Shown here piece by piece: positions 52,593 to 64,000 of a DNA stretch of 64,000 nt (position 1 is the stretch's first letter; every line of letters begins with the position of its first letter). Source of the stretch: Limnephilus marmoratus (Eukaryota > Arthropoda > Insecta > Trichoptera > Limnephilidae); assembly GCA_917880885.1 (NCBI GenBank), contig OU862908.1, positions 51,109,819 to 51,173,818 of the forward strand, given 5' to 3'. The notes below the pieces were generated by a model. That model made no database searches. It saw only the letters and a list, made by a program, of their open reading frames with translations, and had not been told where the DNA came from. A program made the translations under genes and the position numbers.

Positions 52593-53084
52593 GATAGATT
52601 GTGCATTGGGTTTTAATTAACCCTCTAACATAAATTCTACATTATCTTTAAGTTCTAAAAATTGTGCAAAATCCTAAGTTGTGCTGTGTGCTATGCTTGG
52701 TATTTTTATTATTATTGGTGTCACCTAATTAAGGTGTTTCTGCCAATACTTATTCTACATTAAATATTAGTTACTAAGCGCATTTAGAATTTCCTTTCAG
52801 AAAAATACTTGGGAATGTTTAAAATCTTTTAAAATTAGTGAGAGCATAGTTACACAAGTACATATTTGATAGAAATTCCGATGATTGTTCACAATATTAC
52901 AAACTGTTTGTCATTGTTTTAAAATACATACATGTTAACATTATGTAAATTAAATATCTTTTATATTTTTTGTATCAATTGAGGGTAGTGGTGATGTTAA
53001 ATAAAATGATGTTAATGATTAATTATTAAACCGTATTGTCATTTGAAACCCCTGGAAGTTTGAAATAAATAAATCTTTACATTA

Positions 53085-53500
53085 GTGGCCGTTCAAGTAT
53101 TACGTAACGCACTTGGGGGGTCTTGTGAAATGTTACTGTGCGTTACGAGGGGGGTTCGAACAACGCGTTACGTAACATGTTTTTCTTTATTTAGATAAAA
53201 AAAAACTAGGGAACTAAAATCTTCTAAGTTGGCAATCCTTTTCGTTGTTGTTTAATTTATTTAATCTCTTGTTTAATTTATTACCGCAAATGCGACTAAA
53301 ACAAGAAAAAAGGTATTTAAGCGACTTTCCAGTACTTTGCGCAACTGAATTGTGACTTTCAGGTAAAAATTGTCACTTGGGCGTTACGTAACGTTTAGGG
53401 GGGGGGGGTTGATACGGAAAAACGTTACGGCGTGTTACATGGGGGGGAGGGGGGGTCAAAAATCTTCAAAAATTGCTTTACATAATACTTGAACGCCCCC
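53085..53500. mobile_element. MITE of the TTCAAGTATTACGTAACGC family, inverted copy
   Basis: Left end GTGGCCGTTCAAGTATTACG and reversed right end GGGGGCGTTCAAGTATTATG. The whole element matches 18295-18725 in opposite orientation, including GACTTTCCAGTACTTTGCGC and the GTTACGTAACGTTTAGGGG block. The long C tract of the first copy is short G runs here. Confidence 0.75.
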
Positions 53501-54123
53501 TTTATCAATCACAATCTAAACAAATACATATATGCACGTACCACATGTGACGAGGTGATATCGACGGCTAATTTAGAATGGCTAATTGACGTAACCAACA
53601 TTTGTTCGATTTTCACTTTTTGAAGCAAATTCACTTGTAAAAAAAACTGCATCGATTCGTATACTCGAGGTTTATATAATTTTCAACATACATAAACCTC
53701 AAAGAAAATTATATACAGATCAACGCTATGTGAGTCAATTACACATCTATAATAAGTAATATAGATGGAGAAGGGAACAACTTCTGATCTCTACAAACAG
53801 TCCCTCTCCGCCACCGAGGCTTGAAACATGCTCATCTTATCGATTAACTGCACCAGATTATTAAATTGTTTATCCACTTGATATTAATACACAATTACTT
53901 TCCGATGGCTACCCATATTTTGATCTTGTTGCTCTAGGTCTTGAGTGATGGCTGCCTATATTTAGATAGTAGTTTTTTCGAAATTCTAGCAAACAGCTCA
54001 ATTATAAAACCTACAAATATGGGTAACATAACTCAATTATAATTATAAAACCTACAAATATAGGCTATAAACCTACAAACAGCTCAATTATAAAACCTAC
54101 AATTTTAAACCTACAAACGATGA
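53501..54123. other. Intergenic stretch with degenerate short repeats
   Basis: CTCAATTATAAAACCTACAA-like units recur irregularly at about 53995-54115; otherwise nothing is recognised. Confidence 0.5.
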
Positions 54124-54125
54124 AG

Positions 54126-54161
<36 letters not shown>
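54124..54161. repeat. (TA)n microsatellite
   Basis: About 18 TA units with one TG interruption. Confidence 0.9.
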
Positions 54162-54483
54162 GGTGGATTTATTGGCATTAAACCACAGTAAGCAGTTTAT
54201 ACTTTTCCATATTAATATTCAGAGGTATGATTTTTTGAATGAGCACAGCCAAAACCGAATGCATCAATCAAGGTATTTATTTTACAAATACCTCATAGGT
54301 CGGAGTGTGTAATGTACAGATTTAATAATAATCATAACTCTGGTAAATTTTCTCACTAACTACATATTACTATACTGTCACCTCATTTGAATAGCGTTCT
54401 GATATATTTTTTTAAGATGACTAATGCTCATTTCTATACCCAAAATTATTTTCAGAATCTTCTGTGTTATATTTTCATTGATA

Positions 54484-55138
54484 CAGTAAAACCCTCTTAT
54501 GAAGTTTCATGGCTTAAGAAGTTTGGTTTTTTTTGGTCCCTCGACCCAAAATTGGCCCAATTTTTCCTACATATAATTTTTTAATGCTTAAGGTTAAACG
54601 TAACGTACATTATAATCTATGCATTCACAGATGGGGCTGATTAAATTATTTTAGGTTTTTAACACTTTTTGCACATTATGCTTTAAAATATTGAGGTGAA
54701 TTAATTGTTTGCGCCTGTACATATTCAACATGAACTAAAATAAATAGTTTTATCCATAAACAAACCCAAACCAAATCTTTCAAGAAAGGCTGACAAATCC
54801 AATTTTGCATCGGTGACTCAATCAAAATTTGTTAGCCTTCTTGAAAAAATTTGAGTTGGTTTATGGACAAAACTATTTATTCATATTAAATATGTATGGG
54901 TGCAAACAATTAATTCACCTCAATATTTTAAAGCAAAATGTGCAAAAAGTATTAAAAACCTAAAATAATTTCTTCTTCAAATTTTGCAAATTCACTTTGT
55001 GGCACCATTTTATTAATGAAATAATTTAATTGGCGCCATCTGTGAAGGCGTAGATTATAACGTACGTGACGTTTAACATTAAAAAGTTTGTTTTTTCCGG
55101 TCCCTTGGAAAACTACTCTAACTAAGAGGGTTTCACAG
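54484..55138. mobile_element. TA-flanked element with long inverted repeats
   Basis: The left end CAGTAAAACCCTCTTA and the reversed right end CTGTGAAACCCTCTTA are flanked by TA (54482-54483 and 55139-55140). Pairing continues far inward (for example TTATAATCTAYGC, CACAGATGG, TTAATTGTTTGCRCC), so nearly the whole 655 bp is a foldback. The TA target suggests a Tc1/mariner-pogo origin. No coding capacity. Confidence 0.7.
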
Positions 55139-55274
55139 TATATGTATTGCAAAGTCCTAACATCAAGCATTTTAAATAATCATTTATTTTTCAATGTTCT
55201 AACATCACTTCTTACACTCTGTATTTTGTTTGTATCTGACAGTTGATTGATCGTTGTTACGAGGCGCATTATTT

Positions 55275-55553
55275 GGTTGGATAGGGTTCTAACTTCGCCT
55301 TACCATGTTCTGAGGTTTCAAAGTATGCAAGGATGAATAAATTTTCGTAATCTATTTAAGAAATTAACAATTTTTGATTTTGAAGTTCAATCTTGTGTGA
55401 AGTATTTTAATTTATTTAATGGAAAATACACAAGATTCAACCCCAAAATCAGAAATTGGTAAATAGATTATGAGAAATCGTCCTTGCAAACTTTGACCCC
55501 TCATATCTCAGAATTAGAAGTGAAGTTAGAACCGTACCCAAATAAGGTGACGA
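55275..55553. mobile_element. Foldback MITE
   Basis: Diverged arms pair over roughly 110-120 bp each. GGTTCTAACTTC, TTTGCAAGGA, TAATCTATTTA and CAATCTTGTGT blocks appear in mirror order on the two sides of a centre near 55415. Confidence 0.65.
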
Positions 55554-55750
55554 TATAAAGAGAAGTTTTGGATAAAAATACATAGATGTCGCTGATTTAC
55601 ATAAATTCGTATTTTGTGGAACCATAAGATTAGGTAGGTACCTAGAGAGATAAACATCACAACATAATATTTTTTATTAAAAATACTTGTTTACTATTTT
55701 TAATTGATAAACTAACGTTTAAGACAAGATTTTTATGCGTAGCACAAAGA

Positions 55751-55904
55751 GTAACAATTATTACAAGCAATAATTATCAGCCTGAAACACTCAAGAAGGA
55801 CACGGGTTCAAGTCCCGTTGGCGTCATGTATCTTTTCTCGGAAGATTTTTTCAATGTAGATGAGTGTTTCAGGCTGATAATTATTGCTCATAATAATTGT
55901 TATA
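55751..55904. repeat. Foldback with a tRNA T-arm in the loop
   Basis: Arms 55751-55793 and 55861-55904 pair over about 43 bp with few mismatches (inner end CAGCCTGAAACACTCA). The 67-base loop contains ACGGGTTCAAGTCCCGT, a perfect 5-bp T stem with a seven-base T loop, followed by TGGCGTCA. No complete tRNA can be folded. Confidence 0.75.
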
Positions 55905-56334
55905 CTTATTTACATTTGGGGTATTTAAAAATAAAACAAGAAAATATGAATGCAATGCAGTGGTTTGTTTATTAAAAAAAATTATCCCGCTGAGAAATTT
56001 CTTGGGACTTAAAACAAAGAAAACCCCAAGAATTGACAATCTTTAATAACTTTACATGTTAAATTAATGCAACATTCTATGCATACACCTACTGGGCATA
56101 TTTTTAACAGGTAATAATTATTTAGGCCGACTGAAAGCATCATTATAAGGTTTAGTTAGTAAAACTGTGGTTCAGAATGATTGTATTTCCTGTAATAATG
56201 CATATTCAACAGAGTAAACTTATATATAATGTACCCATTAGAGAAATGAGAGCTACTAAAAATACAGAAAATAGTCAATATGCCATAGAATAGGAATGCA
56301 AGAAAAGTGCTTAAATAAAAAAATTGAACCCTTT

Positions 56335-59300
56335 TCAATTAAACTTGCATTTTGAGAAATCCATTTCGGGATGTTGCTCCATGAACCTGAAATAAAAGTT
56401 AAAACATATTACTTATATGGACATTTAAATTATTTACTCCGTGGTCGAGGGGTAAGTTTCTCGACTATCGATCTGGAAGTTGCGGGTTCAAATTCCAACT
56501 ACTTGAGCTGCTAGCTGACGAGTTTAGACATACATGGTGTCCGGAAACTCGTAGTACAAGCGGGAAACTGGTATAGTACACATACAGAACCAAAAAAAGT
56601 ATTTTTTTTCAATCTGACCTTTTTAATTTTATTACCTATTTTTCAATTTTTTTACTGCATATTTTATTCAAAATATCAATTTTTGAAAAAAAAATGTTTT
56701 CAGCTACAACAACATCAATAATGTTGGATTGTTCAATCTTAGCACTCGAGCTCACTGAAAAATCGCAGACCGCCAATGCAAATTTTATACCTGAAAACTA
56801 TCTTAAAACATTGGAATTTCGAAAAAAGTTATATTTTTTTACTTAAACTATTATGCAGAATTACCTCCAACTAACTTAGAGGTCCGGATCGCGTATTTCC
56901 AATCCCTACCGCGTTACAGTTGCGCTACCGACTGAAATGCGGTAGGGATTGTAATGCATAAATCACCTTACAAACACTACCTCGTTTCAGTAGCCTTACG
57001 CGCCAATGCCAATATTTCAAAAAGTCAAAAGTCGCCTTACGTGCTTCGTTGCTCTATTTGTTTCTGTGAGGGTGACGACCGTAATTAATAATTCCTGTCT
57101 GCTAACCCCTCTATAATTACTAATTATAGAGGGGTTAGCAGAGAGGATGGACCGCGTTTTTTTTTTACTTACAATTTTTTTTTAACATTGAAAACTTATT
57201 TCTTAACCTTTAACTATGGACGTCGGGTCTCAGAGGCCCAACCCCTTCTTCAATTTCTCGGAATAAACACCTTCCCCGCGCGTGCCATCCCCGCGCGTCT
57301 CGGTAGCTTCCGTTTTAGTTGTGTTATGACCAAGGAGGGAGAAGGTCGCGTCATCCGGCGCTTATTACGTGAGTAATAATCATTTAAAATTTGATCAGGG
57401 CCTGGGAGACCCGTTGACTATAATTTCAAAAAGTCAGAAAAAAAGTCAAATTTTCAAAAAGTCATAATTTTTTTTATGACTTTTTGTTACTGTTTCTTTA
57501 ATTAGCTATGAAAAATTATTGGTTTTGATTTTTCTAATACCTACTATAATTAAGGAGCCTTAATATGATCTCAAGTCAATTAAGACTGAAAACTGACTAG
57601 GTTTGTTAAATTTGGAGATAATTATTAAAATATGAATAAAAGTTGATTATTTTTATTACTCGATCTTTTATTTATAAATACTTTATACATATAAACTCCT
57701 TGCTAAAGTCAGATTGGTCCGGGTTTGAAAATTAGAAGAATTTTATGAAGGGGTCTGTGTGACCCGACGTCCATGGGAGTGTGATTTTTTTCACGTCCAT
57801 AGTTAAAGGTTAAGTAAAAAAAAAGTGTTTTTTTTTTAACTAAGGGTAACGACCGTAATTATAGAAGGGACAGAGGATGGACTGCGTTTTTTTTTTAAAA
57901 AAGTGCTTTTTTTTTTTACTTAAAAAATAAATTTTCAATTTAAAATTTTTTTTTTGAAGTAAAAAAAACGCAGCCCATCTTCTCTGCAAACCCTTCTATA
58001 ATTACGGTTGTCACAGAAACAGAAACAGATAGAGCAACGAAGCGAGTAAGGCGACTGAAACGAGGTAGTGTTTGTAAGGTGATTTATGCATTACAATCCC
58101 TACCGCGTTTCAGCGTGCATTGTAAATACGCGTCCGGATCTGCTTGGATGGTAAGCAACAGTAGATTAATTTGATGACTGTAATGTGTCATAATCTATAT
58201 TCTCTGCTTACCCAGTTTTACCTATGTGTGTGCTGTATGCATATTTATCAATTCTTATTCATTGCAGGCAACCTGGGTGCTAATTACTTTATTTTTTACA
58301 TTACTACATTTATGTCACTGGCATCACTAGAGAATGTCTGTTCTGAGCTAAGCTGTTGCAAACAATGTTGGATCTGCTAAACATTGAAAATCTTCTTGTC
58401 ATCTTATTTTGTTGATTTAAAAGTCTATATTTTCTGAATTTTTAATGTAACGAAATGAAAAGCAAAATATCAAACAACATGATCTCAAAAACAGTAAAAA
58501 TGCAAAAACGAAACTTTAAACAGCTCTCCTGCAAACTACAAAATCGCACATCCGACATTGTTTTTCGAGACGATATGTGAGCTGACGGTGACAAAACGTG
58601 TTCTTACCAGGATTAAGGTTAAAACTAGACTTACTTCTTAAGAGCATCCTGTTTTTTCTGTTCGTCACTTGTAGGCAGACCCATCTCCTTCTGTCTCTGA
58701 TCGTACATCATCTTTTCTACAAGACCTCGGGTCTCCCCATCCAGGTCACCGAGCTTCGAAGGTTCTGAACAAATAAGAGAGTCATTAAAAGTCATTCACT
58801 CCAACATAATTGATTAAAATCATTAAAGAAACTGAATTTCAATCTGACGAATACCAATGAACACAACACTTAAGAGTTTTGCGCAAGATGTGTGTCATTA
58901 CCAAAAATGTATTACACCAATCGAAATGTTTTCTACTCAGAGGTGATTTACCTGGATTAATTTTCTTGGTAGAAATTTCTGGGTCAGTAGTAACTAATTG
59001 CCCCCACCAGTTCATCCTGTTAACCTGTAAATATAAATATTAATTTATCAGAATTAACAATAGGTAGGCACATAATATCTGTCCATTAACAATTTTAATA
59101 CTCGGCACAATAAATAAATAAACAATGGAAGAGTAGACACCATGACATAATCGGAGACCTTTGGAAGTATGCACATGAGTAAGTTATAATCATCGGGAAC
59201 CTTGAGAACTCAACACATTAAATTATATCATTAATTGACTAATAATGTTGCTATAAAAACTGCACCAAAAGATATTATGGCAACATCTAGGATGTTACAT

Positions 59301-60874
59301 ACAAGATAGATTCTGCTAGGATCCGGCAAATTTTCTAAGTAATCCCAAATTACACATTGGCCACTTTTGAGTGTTTAACAAAAAAAAATAATAGCGATTA
59401 ATAAATTGCTTTCATTGTGGTACTTGAACAATGTTCACAAATTGAAAATTTGTGAATTTAACAAAAAAAAACATTTTTTTAATTTAGCTCTACACAGGAG
59501 GCCCTGTTCCATCTTAGGGGATGGTGTGTGCAGGGTTTTTATAAGGAAAGGAAGAAGAGGAAGTTCTGGGAAGGAAATAGGTATGAGAGGTGGGTGGAAT
59601 CTGGAGGTGACGGACTTTTTATGAATGTGAACTTTGTATGAATCCATCTGCCCTCCAGCTGCATGGCAGGCCGGGTCGGGAGAGAATGGTTGACTTCTCC
59701 AGCTGTACTCTCTCGGAACATCGCCTTGCACTGCAGTGCGAGGGATGGATTCATACGTCCGTCACTCCTGGACACACTGAACCCAGCTTCCTACCCACCC
59801 CTAATACCCTTTTCCTTTTCAGAACTTCCTCTCCTTCCTTTCCTAAAAAGAACCTCCACACAACACCCCCAAAGATGACATTGGGAATTGAGGGGGATTA
59901 TCAGGTCCTCCTGTGTGGAGGTAATGTAAAAAAAAGAGTTCTGGTTCATCATTTTTCTGAAAAAAAGTTTATTGCAAGAAATAAATACATACATTTTCAA
60001 AATATAATAATTAACCAAACCTTCCGATTAATAAGTCCTTGGACTACAAATAAATTTGAGAGATTTAATTTTTTTTTTTACATTAGCTCCACACAGGAGG
60101 CCCTGGGTCTTTTTAGGGAAAGAAATGAGAGGAAGTTCTGGGAAGGAATAAGGTGTGAGGTGTGGGTAAGAATCTGAGGGTCAATGTCCAGGAGTGACGG
60201 ACGTATGAATCCATCCCTCTCACTGCGGCGCAAGGCGACGAGTCGAGAGTCTGGCTGGAGAGGTAAAATGTGTCCATCAACCAGTCTCTTCCGATCCGGC
60301 CCGCCATGCAGTAGGTGTGCAAAGGCATTCGCCACTAAGACCTAGACAAACCTCGTCCCATCAGCCGGGCACCCCTGCTAAGTCACCAAACATAGCGAAC
60401 CATTTGGGATACTAATACATAGATTTTCAGCTGAATGAAGTAGTTCGCGAGCTGCCAGTTTGACATCACCGACTTAAAACAATATAATAATGGTAATAGA
60501 AAATTTATAAAAATCTTATCATAAAATACGGGAAACGGTAATTCCCTTACCCCTTTCATCACCGGTCATGTTCTTTTCCACGAAAATGTCCATCTACATA
60601 TTTGCTGCCCAGTAAAGTTAAATTCCGAACTTCATTATAAAATAACTGATTTGGAAGTTGAATATGTGTAAAGTCGGTTGGTTACCTTCTCCAGATTGAC
60701 CACGAGCGTCTGTCCGTCCTGGATGACCCAGGTGGAGTCCTCCATCTTGATGTCCGCGCAGAGGGTGCCGTCGATGACTGGCGGCTGGTTGCGGATACCA
60801 GCCTTCAGGTGGCGCTTGGAGATAACCACGCACACGTCACGCGGCCGCACCGTCACCTTTAGTGGTACTCGAAC
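56335..60874 (-). CDS. nudC: Nuclear distribution protein NudC, C-terminal four exons
   Basis: Exons in order of translation: 60874-60686, 59024-58952, 58764-58635, 56386-56335. All have GT-AG junctions and join in frame to 147 residues and a stop. The first supplies most of the CS domain ([39 protein letters not shown]). Then come [54 protein letters not shown] and the terminal [12 protein letters not shown], all NudC hallmarks. NudC is a cytosolic Hsp90-linked co-chaperone that stabilises LIS1 and acts with dynein in nuclear movement and mitosis. Full-length proteins are about 320-330 residues, so the N-terminal half is missing. No exon for it was found up to 64000; it is presumably beyond the window. 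A probable poly(A) signal (AATAAA on the minus strand) is at 55968-55973. Introns hold several transposons. Confidence 0.93.
56434..56580 (+). repeat. tRNA-like SINE head in the last nudC intron
   Basis: CTCCGTGGTCGAGGGGTAAG (A-box region) and GCGGGTTCAAATTCC (B box) resemble a tRNA, but the anticodon and acceptor stems do not close. The sequence continues into an unrelated body, so it is a SINE remnant. Confidence 0.5.
57098..57142. repeat. Perfect 22-bp-arm palindrome
   Basis: Arms 57098-57119 and 57121-57142 are exact complements around a single C at 57120 (outer TCTGCTAACCCC with GGGGTTAGCAGA). It lies within the left arm of the larger inverted-repeat element. Confidence 0.85.
57207..57809. 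mobile_element. piggyBac-type MITE nested in a larger element
   Basis: Both ends carry the perfect 17-bp inverted repeat CCTTTAACTATGGACGT, flanked by TTAA on both sides (57203-57206 and 57810-57813). A second, subterminal inverted motif (ACGTCGGGTC with GACCCGACGT) is present. It has 603 bp. The frame at 57188-57376 is not a transposase. Confidence 0.85.
59486..59938. repeat. LINE-tail repeat (family B), two copies head to head
   Basis: A minus-orientation tail (59486-59610, starting CTACACAGGAGGCCCTG) joins a longer plus-orientation copy (from about 59640) that ends CCTCCTGTGTGGAGGTAATG. Together they form an inverted repeat inside the nudC intron. Open frames here belong to the repeat. 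Confidence 0.65.
60075..60420 (-). repeat. LINE-tail repeat (family B), minus orientation
   Basis: TTTACATTAGCTCCACACAG marks the 3' terminus. Then come the GTCCAGGAGTGACGGACG block, CCGATCCGGCCCGCC, and CTAAGTCACCAAACATAGCG in reverse family order. Confidence 0.7.
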
Positions 60875-60952
60875 CTGCATAACGAAACAAATAACTACTA
60901 TTAATAAAACACACACAGATCAGACAAGCATTCCAGAGTTGGGGTAAACAAA

Positions 60953-62135
60953 CAGGCGCGTAGCTACCTAGGGGCTACGCGGGGCAGTGCCCCGGGGCCC
61001 CAAGCTCAGGGGGCCCTCGAATCCTTACCAGAAATCTCGATCGAACTGAACTTTTGGAAATTTCTCCCATTTTCAAAATAAATATGACAGGTTGCAAGTT
61101 GCAACCCCACTTTAATCATGACAACTCAGTTGAGAGAAATTCAAAAGTTATGCCTGGGGAATTCCCCTAAATTCTTTCTGTAGGTTGGCAGTGTTGTCAA
61201 TTTGACGGATCGGGATAGTGATATGTGCGTCATTCCCAAAGACACTTGTAGCGTATCAGTGTGTTGCTCTTTCCTTTTATTTTACTTTTAACTTTTAACG
61301 TCGTCAGTGAACAGTGAGTACCTACCTACTCGAGTACAATCTAATATTGTATTGTTTAAATAAATTAGAAAACTAAAATTATGGATAAAAAGAAGAAACC
61401 CAGTGGTGCATTTAAACGCAAACAACGCCAAGAAAGAGAATATAGTAAACAAAAATTGCCCAAAATTGCCAAGTTTTTTAGTCAGCCTTCTGCAAGTACA
61501 TTTGGCCAAAATATTTCTATTTATAGTGACTCAAATAATGTGGTAACTGCAGTGTTGGTTGAGAAGCCTAGAATGCGAGCCTGCTAGAATGCAACCTAAC
61601 GGAAGTATTTACAGCAATGTTATTATTCTTTACAATTCCTGTCACTTCTGCAGCAGTTGAAAGGTCATTTAGCAAATTAAAAATAATTTAAAATTATTTA
61701 AGAAATAAGGTGGGCCAAACTCGACTCCGACATTTATCGCTAATAGCAATTGAAAACAAAACTGCATCAAGCCTGGATTTAAACGAAGTCATTGATACTT
61801 TTGCGAAAACTAAAGCTAGGAAAAAACTGTAAATAATATAATTGTTATTTAGTCAGTTGGTAGGCCCGACCTTTATATAATAAACTCTTGAATCTTATCT
61901 ATTTCTTTTTATTAGCCAAACCTACACCAAGTATTAATTGTAATTTATGTTGTTACTGTTTAATATTTTTATTACGTGCCCTGCAGTGCACAAAAAAGAG
62001 CCTAAGTAGCTTAGCATTTTTAAAGTATTTGTATATTTCATATTTTTATTTGATAAAACCTAATCAGTTTACATAGCAGTGGGGCCCCATTTTTTAATTT
62101 GCCCCAGGGCCCTTGGTTACCTAGCTACGCCACTG
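60953..62135 (+). mobile_element. hAT transposon relic with perfect 8-bp target duplication
   Basis: The left end CAGGCGCGTAGCTAC and the reversed right end CAGTGGCGTAGCTAGGTAAC are flanked by TAAACAAA on both sides (60945-60952 and 62136-62143). Subterminal GGGGCCCC blocks also mirror each other. It has 1183 bp and retains the start and end of a ZMYM-like transposase gene, with the middle deleted. It lies just upstream of the CS-domain exon of nudC, probably in an intron. Confidence 0.9.
61381..61832 (+). pseudogene. ZMYM/hAT transposase, internally deleted
   Basis: The first part, MDKKKKPSGAFKRKQRQERE (61381-61587), is the basic N terminus common to ZMYM-type hAT transposases, with a KIAKFFSQPS stretch. 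After a deletion and frame change, the C-terminal dimerisation block follows: IPVTSAAVERSFSKLKII, an in-frame TAA, then NYLRNKVGQTRLRHLSLIAI and a normal stop at 61830-61832. It cannot make an active enzyme. Confidence 0.8.
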
Positions 62136-63530
62136 TAAACAAACCGCCTTTATAAAAGTCTGATGGCCAATATGGGCGCCGAACCTGTATAAATCTATAC
62201 TTGTCAGTTAGTGGTACTGACTTAGCAAGGGTGCTGCTTTCAAGGGGTGAGGTTCATCCAGGTCAATACCATAAGGGAAAATATCTTCCTCAGGCAAATT
62301 AATGCACAATCATACAAAATCATGTGTTTGTGTTTTGAAAATTTGATCGCTAAGAAACATTATAAATGCTTCAATTAAATATTGCAAGTAGAAAACATCA
62401 TGGCCTTGGACACGATAGAGTCTTTTTCTTGGTCTGGAAAAACTAAAGTATCAGGCCTAAAAAAAATACTTTTAAGTGCCAAAATCTCCAAGTAATGAAA
62501 CCGTTTTCGTATAAAAGTTTAATTATATAATATTTCAAATTAAGTTCCAGAGAAAATAATCGGAAAACATTTAAATATTTGTGCCTGAATTTCACAAAAT
62601 AAAACAAAACAATGCAATTTCGCGCTGTTTTTTTCGACATGAATCAAAATGGGCGGCGTTCAACGAATTCAGATTTGATAATTAAACCTTACGTCATCCG
62701 TATAAAGACTAAAGACTACATGTACATTTTTTATTAGTTAACGCCCCGCCACTGTGGCGTATAGATGGTGTCCCCCCGTGCAATTGATTTTAGATTTCCT
62801 CGTTATTATAATAAATAATGCGTAAAAAAAGAGTTAATATTTTAACGAAATCAACATGTAAAAAACACCTCTCAATAACCTTTTCAAAAAATCTTCTGAA
62901 GTATTTGTAAAACCCTACCAAAAAGAGGCGGGGATTTCGATTTTTTTCAAGGACTAGTGGATCACCTTAATTAATGGTGGATGTTACATTATTTAGTTTA
63001 CAACGCCAATTTTCAACGGAAAAGACATATAGAGAAGTAAAAGTATGAACCATTAGAATTGTTAAATTTCTACTCAAATTCAGCACACGACACGGATAGT
63101 AAACTACTCTAGAAACATTCGAAAAACTATTACTTACATAAACCATTTGAAAAAATAGCTGTACTAAATGTTTTTTCAATCAGTAAAAGTCATGAAATAA
63201 ATCTGTGCATGTACATTACAATAGAAGTCCAACTATAACATAATGACAATGAAGTTAAAATCATAGTTATTATTTAAAAAAAAACGTGCCGTAATAATAA
63301 CGACCAATATTGTTGGATAAAAAGTTTACCATATTTATACAAATATGGTACATAGGTTTAAAAAGTAATTATTATTTTGACAAATTTGTATTTACTGGCA
63401 TTGATTGAGCGAATGATCAATCGAACAATGTAAGGTAAAACGAACAGAGTAATCCTATACTAAATCTTAACTTCGCGTTCGTTGTTTTCATAGTTTTTTT
63501 TTATTTTTATTAAAGTTTATACGTTGATTT
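62136..63530. other. AT-rich stretch, mostly unrecognised
   Basis: A short family B fragment (CTTAGCAAGGGTGCTGC ... GGTGAGGTTCATCCAGGTC) lies at 62218-62266. No nudC N-terminal exon could be recognised on the minus strand. Confidence 0.45.
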
Positions 63531-63668
63531 ATGGCCACCCGGAATGTTATTATAGCCACAAGTGCCGGCACTATAACAGAGGAGCACGTGGATCGAAATC
63601 TTTCCAATCAGTTGGAAAAAACTAGTGACCGCGTGCTAATTCTAATGCAGGCAGAGCAAAAAGCCTAA
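63531..63668 (+). CDS. Small ORF of 45 codons, unrecognised
   Basis: ATG at 63531 (context TTTATGGCC) opens MATRNVIIATSAGTITEEHV and runs to TAA at 63666-63668. It is GC-richer than the flanks, free of biased composition, and looks like real protein sequence. No homologue is known to me and no splice partner was found. It may be a transposon fragment. Confidence 0.25.
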   Translation: MATRNVIIATSAGTITEEHVDRNLSNQLEKTSDRVLILMQAEQKA

Positions 63669-64000
63669 TATCGCTAACGGTAGAGACAAATTAGATATAA
63701 ACGGGCGATCAATTTTATAAGTTTTGATGCAGGGGCGGCTCCACCACATAAACCGCCAATTCGATAAAATGGATCAACATTCTTATCTTCGCCAATGAAA
63801 AAATTATAAATCAAAAGGCTGCGTAAAGTTTTATAAATAGGAGACATAATAATAAAAAAAACCCTGTCGTAATCACTTCAAATAAAATAATCACTAATGT
63901 TGAAAAAAGAGTTGAATTTTTTGAGGGAAGAGATCTAATAACTAATCGAAACCATAGTAAAATAGTGCGAGAAATTACTTTCGTGTTACGTGGTACATGT
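63669..64000. other. AT-rich end of the window, nothing recognised
   Basis: No supportable feature found. Confidence 0.45.

Larger units (their letters stand above)
56883..58138. mobile_element. Large inverted-repeat element hosting a nested MITE
   Basis: Left TCCGGATCGCGTATTTCCAA and reversed right TCCGGACGCGTATTTACAA begin arms of about 200 bp. The arms share TAGGGATTGTAATGCATAAA, CCTTACAAACACTACCTCGT and TTCGTTGCTCTAT in mirror order. A piggyBac-like MITE interrupts the centre. The left arm also contains the 22-bp palindrome at 57098-57142. Confidence 0.7.

Noticed and set aside
59638..60177. 179-codon plus frame
   Set aside because: Made of two LINE-tail repeats in opposite orientation; no domain, and not kept in other copies.

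Overview
This window is nuclear DNA from an insect, most likely a moth or butterfly. It is AT-rich, has spliced genes with introns up to a few kb, is saturated with decayed transposons, and repeatedly shows the TAGGTACCTAC-type words I associate with lepidopteran genomes. The order-level call is inference. There are no operons, CRISPR arrays or bacterial signals.

Three host genes can be read. (1) Plus strand, 31411-35186: nine exons join without a frame error into a secreted-type trypsin-like serine protease with two thrombospondin type-1 modules ahead of the catalytic domain. Its 5' end is not found, and one intron appears to be GC-AG. (2) Plus strand, 42057-48892: seven exons encode a complete ODR-4 homologue of about 460 residues with a C-terminal membrane anchor. 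(3) Minus strand, 60874-56335: the last four exons of nudC (CS domain to the C-terminal tail). Its N-terminal exons were not found. The odr4 and nudC genes converge.

Everything else is repeat or unrecognised. 0-10 kb has a cluster of local hairpins (1083-1921), a LINE 3' end on the minus strand, a stand-alone hairpin, a MITE, and a tRNA-derived SINE followed by a LINE-tail repeat. 9.4-10.2 kb holds a 178-bp tandem array. 12-25 kb has a reverse-transcriptase relic, a hAT relic with a perfect 8-bp target duplication, a PIF/Harbinger relic with pieces of both of its genes, and a TTA-flanked Harbinger-like MITE. 25-30 kb has a SINE nested in a LINE tail, two SINEs of another family and a TTA-flanked MITE. 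36-41 kb has a second LINE 3' end, a near-perfect foldback and a hAT MITE. odr4 introns hold a foldback, a MITE, a pogo relic and a LINE relic. 49-58 kb has piggyBac-like MITEs (one nested in a larger inverted-repeat element), a 53-bp perfect palindrome and other foldbacks. nudC introns or upstream sequence hold LINE tails and a second hAT relic.

The most unusual signal is the hairpin cluster at about 1.08-1.92 kb. Four long hairpins, two of identical geometry and two homologous with changes that preserve pairing, stand among many smaller ones. A second recurring pattern is foldback elements carrying a tRNA T-arm-like sequence in the loop. Splice sites, ends and target duplications were read by eye; no database search was possible.
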